From: F1-20-MAGs119 sp041164425
Lineage (GTDB): Bacteria > Actinomycetota > Acidimicrobiia > Acidimicrobiales > Ilumatobacteraceae
DNA: 19,788 nt
Assembly (NCBI GenBank): GCA_041164425.1
Contig: JBEAPO010000149.1
Coordinates: forward strand, 1 to 19,788
Reading direction: 5' to 3'
Shown here: positions 14,263-19,788 of the stretch, in pieces
Position numbering within the stretch: position 1 is the stretch's first letter
How the letters are laid out: every line of letters begins with the position of its first letter
The notes under the pieces: generated by a model
Database searches by the model: none
What the model was told of the DNA's origin: nothing
What the model saw: the letters and a program-made list of their open reading frames with translations, nothing else
Position numbers and translations under genes: made by a program

Positions 14263-15296
14263 TGAGAACAACTACACTCGACGAATCGCAGCGCGTGACA
14301 TTTCGCCACTTGTCACGACTCACCGACGATCGCGGGATTCTGGAACATGCGAAGGGTCGGCATCCGCGTTTCAGTTTCGGATACTGCACCGATGACAACG
14401 CCCGCTTGGTCGTCGCATCCCTCAACGACGGTGGCAGATCATTCGGATCGGAAATTCTCGGACGTATTGCCCTTGGATTCGTCCACGACGCGCTCCACGA
14501 CTCCGGAATGGTGCGCAACCGACTGAGTTTCCAGCGAGTCTGGACAGACGCACCGTCCACCGATGATTGCTGGGGGCGCGCTCTCTGGGCGTTCGGCACG
14601 GCTGCGCGACTCGGCTTCAACGACCACATTCGCCGTGAGGCACAACGTGCATTCGACCACGCGTGCCTGCACCGTGGATCATCTTTGCGTGCCATGAGCT
14701 ACGCGGCGCTCGGCGCGGTCGAGATTGCCACAATCGATCCCCACCATCACGATGCGGCGTTCCTGCTGCACGACGCGGGTGAAGAGTTGTGCGACCTCGT
14801 CCGTGCGGACCGCACATGGCCCTGGCCGGAGGATCGCCTCTCGTACCACAATGCCCTCATTCCGGAAGCGCTGCTCGCCGCAGGCGAAGGAACGGGCTCC
14901 GTCGACTACATCGAAACCGGGCTCGACCTCCTGGAATGGTTGCTGAAACGCGAAACGGTGGCGAACCGCCTCTCGGTGACCCCGGTGGGTGGTCGCGGAC
15001 CGAGCGACCCCCAACCGGCGTTCGATCAACAACCCATCGAGGTTGCCGGCATCGCGGATGCCTGCGCTCGTGCTTGGAAGTTGACCAACGACGAACACTG
15101 GTTAGACGCGTTGTCGCTCGCGACGTCGTGGTTTCATGGCAACAACGATGCCGGCAAACGAATGATAGACGACCAGAGCCATGGAGGGTTCGACGGCCTG
15201 AATCACGACGGGGTGAACCAAAATCAGGGCGCAGAATCGACGATCGCAATGATCTCGACGCTGCAGCACGAGCAGCTGCTGCGTTCGGCGCAGTGA
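14259..15296 (+). CDS. Helical glycosidase-like protein (probable six-hairpin fold)
   Basis: 345 residues; ATG 14259 overlaps the glycosyltransferase stop (ATGA), and a second ATG follows immediately. Alternating helices and the segments FGYCTDDNARLVVAS (about 44-58), DDCWGRALWAFGTAAR, RTWPWPEDRLSYHNALIPEA, PAFDQQPIEVAGIADACARA and the C-terminal NQNQGAESTIAMISTL resemble (alpha/alpha)6-barrel enzymes acting on sugars. The acidic residues in TDDNAR and PWPEDR are candidates for catalysis. I do not recognise a characterised family. Its strict placement between a GT4 and a GH130 gene suggests a joint role in making or trimming one oligosaccharide. Some databases may label it a glycosyltransferase by association. 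Confidence 0.6.
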   Translation: MMRTTTLDESQRVTFRHLSRLTDDRGILEHAKGRHPRFSFGYCTDDNARLVVASLNDGGRSFGSEILGRIALGFVHDALHDSGMVRNRLSFQRVWTDAPSTDDCWGRALWAFGTAARLGFNDHIRREAQRAFDHACLHRGSSLRAMSYAALGAVEIATIDPHHHDAAFLLHDAGEELCDLVRADRTWPWPEDRLSYHNALIPEALLAAGEGTGSVDYIETGLDLLEWLLKRETVANRLSVTPVGGRGPSDPQPAFDQQPIEVAGIADACARAWKLTNDEHWLDALSLATSWFHGNNDAGKRMIDDQSHGGFDGLNHDGVNQNQGAESTIAMISTLQHEQLLRSAQ

Positions 15297-16765
15297 GTCG
15301 TCGCTTCATGGTCGCCCGCAGAACGGATCTCCTGATCACTCCCGACCCATCCAGAGTGATATCACGACTTTTCGTCGCCGGCCACGATGACTTTGGCTCG
15401 CGCGAATCGCGTACGAGTCTCATCATCGGTCGCATCATGCAGCTGACACCGTCCGAGGTACGCGAGGCAATAGACGACGTCGAAACAAGGTTCGGTGACC
15501 GCCACGACGAATTCAGATTCCTTCTCGAGGCACATGCACAACGCGTCGCGAACCGCATCGCACCACATCTCGCCCTCGACGAGGATCGGTGGCGTCTCAT
15601 CGGTGCCTTTTTCAGCCACGAGTGCTCGATCGAGGGTGCCAGCATCACCAATCCCTCGGCAGTTGCGCACGTCGACCAGAGCGGCCTGCCAGATGGTCAC
15701 ACGCGGTTCATCATGAGCGTGCGCTGCATCGGCGAGGGGCACCGCTCGTCAATCGGATTCCGCACGGGAGTCATCGACGAGGCGGGATCCGTCGCGCTCG
15801 ACGAGCCGCGCGCCAGACTGACCGCAGGATCGCACGGAAACTCCCAACTCGAGCACATGGCGTTCGTCGGTCTGCTCGAACGTATGGGCGACTACGGCGA
15901 AAACGCACGCTACGTACTTGAGGCCCTCGGGGATACCTTCTCTATCGGCGAACTCGACGAGCGCCTGACCAGTCTCGTTCACGACCGCGACACCTATCGC
16001 CACGCCGAGCACACCGCTGAACATTTTCGCGCCATTGCAGAACGCAACTACAGGGTGCACTTTCCGGTCGACTCGCACGAGTCCGAACGCGTGCTGTGGC
16101 CTTTTGCCGAAGCCGAACGGCGCGGGATGGAAGATGCGCGTTTCACCCGTGCCGAATGGGTGCCAGGCAAACCAACGTTCGTCGGCACGTACACAGCTTT
16201 CGACGGCACCGACATCTCTCAGCAGTTGATCGAAACCGACGACTTCACCAGCTTCGACATCTCGCCTGTGTCGGGGCCCGCCGCCGAGGGCAAGGGTCTG
16301 GCGATCTTTCCGAGAAAGATCGACGGTTCATACGTAGCGATGTCACGTGCGGATTTCGAGACGAACTCGATCGCATTCTCACATCACCTCGAATATTGGG
16401 AAAAGAGCGAAATCCTCCAACGTCCGACCCGATCGTGGGAACTGATCCAGCTCGGCAATTCCGGTGCACCAATCGAAACCGAAGCAGGTTGGCTCGTTCT
16501 CACCCACGCCGTTGGCCCGATGCGGACCTACACGCTCGGAGCCATGCTTCTCGACCTCCGCGACCCGATGCGCATCATCTCGGTTCTCGACGAACCCCTG
16601 TTGTCACCGTTGCAGAACGAACGTGAGGGATACGTACCGAACGTCGTCTATTCGTGCGGATCGATGCGGGCGGGCAACAACCTCATGATCCCTTTCGGTA
16701 TCGCCGACCAGTCGATCGGTGTCGCGGTGGCACGAATCGACGACCTCCTCGAGAGGCTGACCTAA
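15293..16765 (+). CDS. GH130-family beta-mannoside phosphorylase/mannosidase-like protein
   Basis: 490 residues from GTG 15293, which overlaps the preceding TGA (GTGA); ATG 15308 would give 485. The C-terminal half is a five-bladed beta-propeller of GH130 type: RGMEDARFTRAEW (287-299, with the conserved E-D-x-R), FVGTYTAFDG, LGNSGAPIETEAGWLVLTHA (the family's G-PI-T--GWL-L-H-V element) and GYVPNVVYSCG. The helical N-terminal 200 residues are longer than in short GH130 enzymes, as in the long subfamilies. Characterised GH130 members phosphorolyse or hydrolyse beta-1,2- or beta-1,4-mannosides. No signal peptide, so a cytoplasmic role is expected. Phosphorylase versus hydrolase cannot be told here. 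Confidence 0.8.
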   Translation: MSRRFMVARRTDLLITPDPSRVISRLFVAGHDDFGSRESRTSLIIGRIMQLTPSEVREAIDDVETRFGDRHDEFRFLLEAHAQRVANRIAPHLALDEDRWRLIGAFFSHECSIEGASITNPSAVAHVDQSGLPDGHTRFIMSVRCIGEGHRSSIGFRTGVIDEAGSVALDEPRARLTAGSHGNSQLEHMAFVGLLERMGDYGENARYVLEALGDTFSIGELDERLTSLVHDRDTYRHAEHTAEHFRAIAERNYRVHFPVDSHESERVLWPFAEAERRGMEDARFTRAEWVPGKPTFVGTYTAFDGTDISQQLIETDDFTSFDISPVSGPAAEGKGLAIFPRKIDGSYVAMSRADFETNSIAFSHHLEYWEKSEILQRPTRSWELIQLGNSGAPIETEAGWLVLTHAVGPMRTYTLGAMLLDLRDPMRIISVLDEPLLSPLQNEREGYVPNVVYSCGSMRAGNNLMIPFGIADQSIGVAVARIDDLLERLT

Positions 16766-16792
16766 CCCGTAACCGCAACGCGAGTTCCACTC

Positions 16793-16800
16793 AGGAGGTG
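16793..16800 (+). promoter_or_regulatory. Very strong ribosome binding site of the stress-protein gene
   Basis: AGGAGGTG is fully complementary to the 3' end of 16S rRNA and lies six bases before ATG 16807. It fixes the start and contrasts with the weak or absent sites of the genes upstream, suggesting high expression of the last operon gene. Confidence 0.8.
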
Positions 16801-16806
16801 GTTGAA

Positions 16807-17238
16807 ATGAGAGACAGGCACAAGGCACGGAGAATCATCGTGGGAACGGACGGTTCGCCAAATGCTCGAAGCGCCGCACGTTGGGCCATCGAGAACTCAC
16901 AACCCGGTGACACGGTGTTGTTGCTCCACGTCTGGCATCCGTACGTCTACGGCAACGAACTCGGCGCTGCTTTGACGGTCGACGAGTCGGTCCCCACGGA
17001 ACTGTTGGAAAAAGAGTTCGAACAATTCCTGCCACTCGCCAAGGAAAACCAGGTGATGCTGAAACACGCCCTCGTCCAAGGTGAGGCGCGGGTGGAACTG
17101 CGCGACAGCGATGCCGACTTTGTCGTAATCGGTGCAAAGGGGCACACCGGACTGAGCGGACTGATTCTCGGCTCGGTGGCTTCCTACGTGGCCGCCCACA
17201 GCAAGGTGCCGGTCGTCATCGTCCCCCACCACGACTGA
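16807..17238 (+). CDS. Universal stress protein (UspA family)
   Basis: 143 residues, one Usp domain. RRIIVGTDGSPNARSAARWA at the start and DADFVVIGAKGHTGLSG...SKVPVVIVPH at the end are typical. The ATP-binding pattern G-x2-G-x9-G-S is intact in GAKGHTGLSGLILGS, so it is probably an ATP-binding member. It lies 41 bases after the GH130 gene on the same strand and probably ends that operon. Its last 23 bases overlap the convergent methyltransferase gene. No DNA-binding or membrane part. Confidence 0.92.
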   Translation: MRDRHKARRIIVGTDGSPNARSAARWAIENSQPGDTVLLLHVWHPYVYGNELGAALTVDESVPTELLEKEFEQFLPLAKENQVMLKHALVQGEARVELRDSDADFVVIGAKGHTGLSGLILGSVASYVAAHSKVPVVIVPHHD

Positions 17239-18442
17239 CGCCAATCGGCCGGGGTACGACTGCTTCGCGGTCGGTGAATGTCGCCGGGCGACGCGACACC
17301 ACCGATTGCCGCATCCCAAGGTGGTCACGCATGCGTCGGTACAACGGTCGAAACTGCTCTGCCCCACCGTCGGGGCTCGAGGCGAGCACTTCACGCACCC
17401 CGCGAGTCGTGGCGAAGTACAACTTGCCGGCGTCGCTCCGTTCCAACAACAAGAGCGCAGCCGAAAATGCGTCACCCTCCTCGCTGGCGTCGAACATCGT
17501 CCCCTCGACGAGGCCCCACTCGCCGTCGCCTGCCGAGGCCATCACCAGCTCAGCGAGCAGGGGCTCGTCGAGTCGTTCGTCACCAACGCGCAATCGCCAC
17601 TGCACGAGATCAGGTGCGGTCGCGGGAAGTGTATTGCGATGAGCTGCGACGAGGGGCAGCCGTTCGGGGCCCGTCAACACGCCATCGACCGTCAGCATGT
17701 CGCTGATCGTTGCATCGAAATTCAGACCCACGTTTTGCTGTGCACCCACCCATGCTCCGAGTCCAGCGAGGTCGCGACACCGTTCCAGGGAAAGGTAGAC
17801 ACCATCCACCGCAAGTTGCCGCGCGGCGGTCGATGCAAGCGACGCGTGGACCGCACCCGGCGCGAGGAGACGGGGTAATTCGTTCAGCGCCGACCACCAG
17901 CGTCCCGCATGCACCCAGTCGACCGTTTCGGCCCACACCGCACTCGACGTGACGAGGTCGAAGTCGGGTCCTGCATCGACGGACACGATGTCGCCGACGA
18001 CGAATTCGACGTTGTCGAGTCCGAGATCGACCGCCATCTCACGTGCGGTCGCAATCGCCACCGCACTTGCGTCGACTCCGACGATGCGCGCGGCCGGGTG
18101 CATCCAAGCGAGGAAGCACGTGGCGACGCCCCCACCGCAGCCAAGGTCGAGGGCCGCCCGAAGGTCGCTGACCCCGGCAAGAACCCCGAGCCACGCGTGG
18201 GTGTGGGGGGCGGCGGCATCGACGGTGGCGCGTTGTCGATCGACATCACGGCAGAACACGTCGACATCGGCTGCTGATGACAGCCCCCGTGCCCGCCGCT
18301 TCAACAGCTCACCGATGTCGTCGGCCACGGCATCGCCGCAGCGCAGCGCCAATTCTTCCCAGAACTCCATCGCTCCGGCGTGACGGACGAGGCCCGCGCG
18401 GGCGTAGAACTCGTCGACCGCGGTGCTCACCGACCCGAGCAT
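17216..18442 (-). CDS. Class I SAM-dependent methyltransferase
   Basis: 408 residues. Motif I LDLGCGGGVATCFL (98-111), the ribose-binding acid D124 in IVGVDASAVA, then VEFVVGDIVSVD and FDLVTSSAVWAE form a standard Rossmann methyltransferase core (about 90-215). An N-terminal helical part of roughly 90 residues (with AMEFWEELALRCGD) and a C-terminal part of some 190 residues have no family I recognise; the latter may bind substrate. ATG 18442 was taken; GTG 18430 is possible. It is divergent from the TetR gene across 62 bp and may be its target. The 3' end overlaps the convergent stress-protein gene by 23 bases. Substrate unknown. Confidence 0.8.
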   Translation of the reverse strand: MLGSVSTAVDEFYARAGLVRHAGAMEFWEELALRCGDAVADDIGELLKRRARGLSSAADVDVFCRDVDRQRATVDAAAPHTHAWLGVLAGVSDLRAALDLGCGGGVATCFLAWMHPAARIVGVDASAVAIATAREMAVDLGLDNVEFVVGDIVSVDAGPDFDLVTSSAVWAETVDWVHAGRWWSALNELPRLLAPGAVHASLASTAARQLAVDGVYLSLERCRDLAGLGAWVGAQQNVGLNFDATISDMLTVDGVLTGPERLPLVAAHRNTLPATAPDLVQWRLRVGDERLDEPLLAELVMASAGDGEWGLVEGTMFDASEEGDAFSAALLLLERSDAGKLYFATTRGVREVLASSPDGGAEQFRPLYRRMRDHLGMRQSVVSRRPATFTDREAVVPRPIGVSRGGGR

Positions 18443-18462
18443 AGGGTGCGGTGAATTGGCGT

Positions 18463-18505
18463 AGATTCTGCCAAATAGAATTCTGCTTTCGTTAGTCTGG
18501 ATTCA
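18463..18505 (+). promoter_or_regulatory. Candidate leaderless promoter and operator region of the TetR gene
   Basis: TAGTCT at 18493-18498 fits TAnnnT and predicts a start at 18505, the A of the ATG, so the message would be leaderless; no Shine-Dalgarno is present. Upstream, AGATTCTGCC (18463-18472) and AGAATTCTGC (18477-18486) are near-identical direct repeats, the second including the palindrome AGAATTCT. They lie between the divergent methyltransferase and TetR genes and could be a regulator-binding site. Confidence 0.35.
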
Positions 18506-19095
18506 TGGCGGTCGGCACGGAGAAGGATGCGGAGAAGAAGGACGGCCGCCACGAACGCGTCGAACGCGGCAAACGCGCCGTGTTCGAGGCCCTCGTGGAA
18601 CTGTTCGGCGAAGGCCGGTACAACCCGCCGGTCGCCGCGGTCGCCGCGCGTGCGGGCGTGTCCGAACGCACGCTCTTCCGCTATTTCGGGTCGTACAACG
18701 ACGTCATCGCAGGGATGACCGGCTATTTCTACCCCCGCATAGAGAAGTACTTCACGGCCGAGCCACCCACAGGCGACCTGCGCACGCGCCTGCTCGCGCT
18801 CGCCGAACTTCGCGTCGAATTCTCCGAAGTGCACGGCATCGTCACCCGCACATCAGAAGCACTCGCCCATGAATGGCCGGCCGCCGCAATGGCGCGGTAC
18901 GGACGTGTCGAACTGCTGAACCAACAATTGCGCGCGTGGATCGGCGACGACATCTCGCGTGTCTCGGACGAGAAACTTGTCGTGCTCTCCGCACTCTTCG
19001 ACATTCCCAACATGGAATCAATGAGCGCCGCGCTGGGCAAGCGGGCGGCCGCGACGGTGGCCAACGCTGCGATGGCAATCGTCGAAACGAACTAG
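18505..19095 (+). CDS. TetR/AcrR-family transcriptional regulator
   Basis: 196 residues. The N-terminal helix-turn-helix is clear: AVAARAGVSERTLFRYFGSY (about 45-64), preceded by the FEALVELFGEGRY helix. The C-terminal helical domain is the variable ligand-binding and dimerisation part and gives no hint of the ligand. The N-terminus is lysine- and acid-rich before the DNA-binding domain. TetR proteins usually repress themselves and a divergent neighbour, which here is the methyltransferase gene 62 bp away. It ends nine bases before the convergent vWA gene's stop. Confidence 0.9.
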   Translation: MAVGTEKDAEKKDGRHERVERGKRAVFEALVELFGEGRYNPPVAAVAARAGVSERTLFRYFGSYNDVIAGMTGYFYPRIEKYFTAEPPTGDLRTRLLALAELRVEFSEVHGIVTRTSEALAHEWPAAAMARYGRVELLNQQLRAWIGDDISRVSDEKLVVLSALFDIPNMESMSAALGKRAAATVANAAMAIVETN

Positions 19096-19104
19096 AGCGA
19101 TCCG

Positions 19105-19788
19105 CTAGAGCAGTCGGCGGAACCAGCGCTGCGACACCAGCGCGGCAACGAACAACAGCACCACCGCCGCCAGTGCGAACAGCCCCGACGCCTCCTTCAT
19201 GAGCGTCTTGCGCACGATCGCGCTGCCGAGCGAGTCATAGATCTTGGTGAGAGCGTCCTCGGTCGTCGCCGCAAAACTCTTGCCCCGCGCAATGTCGGCG
19301 ATGTTCTGCAGCGCCTGCTCGTCGGGCGGCACCGGCACCGTCTGGCCGTCGGGCGTGACGACGGTGCCGTCGGGGGTGCCGAAGGCGATGGTGTTCACCT
19401 TCACTCCCCTCGCCTGTGCCGCCGCAGCGGCTTCATTGTCGGGACGACCCGTCGTCGTGGTGCCGTCGGACAAGAGGATGATGGTTCCGGCGCTGTCCCG
19501 CGCGTCGGCTTCGTCGGCGGCCGCGGCGATCGTGTCGAGTGAAGCAAAGATCGCCTCGCCGATCGCGGTACCGGTGCCCGGCTCGAGGCGCGAAATGACT
19601 CGACGGACAGCGTCGCGATTCTCGGTCGCGGAGATGATCTGCTGTGCGGCGCTGTCGAACGCGACGACACCGATCAACGCATCGGCCGGCGCGTTGTCGA
19701 CGAAGCGGATCGCCGACTTCTTCGCGACCTCGATGCGCGACGGTTCAACATCGGTTGCGCTCATCGACAACGACACGTCGATCGCCAA
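19105..19788 (-). CDS. von Willebrand factor A-domain membrane protein (5' end outside the window)
   Basis: The C-terminal 227 residues of a protein continuing right of the window. The visible part opens at a metal-ion-dependent adhesion site, AIDVSLSMSATD (DxSxS), followed by the rest of a vWA domain with FDSAAQQI, the Thr of GTGTAIGEAI and TIILLSDGTTTTG. It ends in a membrane helix (FALAAVVLLFVAALV) with a short basic tail. This is the layout of BatA/BatB-like aerotolerance-type proteins, which usually have N-terminal membrane helices and adjacent MoxR ATPase and DUF58 genes; these would lie to the right. The vWA domain would sit outside the cell membrane. Confidence 0.85.
   Translation of the reverse strand: MAIDVSLSMSATDVEPSRIEVAKKSAIRFVDNAPADALIGVVAFDSAAQQIISATENRDAVRRVISRLEPGTGTAIGEAIFASLDTIAAAADEADARDSAGTIILLSDGTTTTGRPDNEAAAAAQARGVKVNTIAFGTPDGTVVTPDGQTVPVPPDEQALQNIADIARGKSFAATTEDALTKIYDSLGSAIVRKTLMKEASGLFALAAVVLLFVAALVSQRWFRRLL

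Noticed and set aside
14789..16765. A 658-codon frame extending the GH130 gene upstream
   Set aside because: The added part is Arg/Pro-rich shadow of the preceding gene; the GTGA overlap at 15293 gives the expected family length.
1..19788. Mobile element, tRNA or phage insertion boundaries
   Set aside because: No transposase or integrase frame, no tRNA-like cloverleaf and no flanking direct repeats were seen; composition looks even across the window.

Overview
The window reads as a high-GC actinobacterial chromosome. An Acidimicrobiia/Ilumatobacter-like origin is my inference, from the Thr-rich sortase-anchored wall protein, the mycofactocin gene mftD, an ANTAR protein, several apparently leaderless promoters of the TAnnnT type, and frequent GTG starts. 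Genes are packed tightly, no gene-free stretch exceeds about 130 bases, and I see no tRNA, rRNA, CRISPR array or insertion sequence.

Region 1 (1-7237, all minus strand, transcribed right to left) is one continuous operon of at least nine genes with gaps or overlaps of a few bases. The order is: Old Yellow Enzyme-type flavin oxidoreductase, TauD-like Fe(II)/2-oxoglutarate dioxygenase, sulfotransferase-like protein, acyl carrier protein (DltC-like), amino-acid adenylating ligase (DltA-like), MBOAT acyltransferase (DltB-like), membrane-anchored SGNH protein (DltD-like), a 43-residue single-pass membrane microprotein ending in FESPYNNF (DltX-like), and the start of mftD (pre-mycofactocin synthase, cut by the window edge). 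This is the standout of the window: a complete Dlt-type envelope-acylation machine, including the tiny tyrosine-bearing relay protein that gene callers miss. It sits in an actinobacterium with three possible tailoring enzymes at its head and a mycofactocin gene at its tail. The acyl group and the acceptor are unknown.

Region 2 (7279-9749): peptide chain release factor 3 (plus) starts 41 bp from the operon's first gene. It ends in a CTAG shared with the stop codon of a convergent free-standing ANTAR-domain gene. The ANTAR gene follows a NarL/LuxR response regulator whose ribosome binding site is perfectly complementary to a 10-nt segment 72 nt upstream.

Region 3 (9862-17238): a secreted gluzincin-like putative metallopeptidase (minus) is divergent from a plus-strand operon. 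That operon encodes an LPxTG-type wall protein with a Thr-rich stalk, a GT4 glycosyltransferase, a helical glycosidase-like protein, a GH130 mannoside phosphorylase/mannosidase-like protein and a universal stress protein. The three middle genes look like a beta-mannoside (or related oligosaccharide) synthesis/turnover unit.

Region 4 (17216-19788): a SAM-dependent methyltransferase (minus) overlaps the stress-protein 3' end and is divergent from a TetR-family regulator. A von Willebrand A-domain membrane protein (minus) runs off the right edge.
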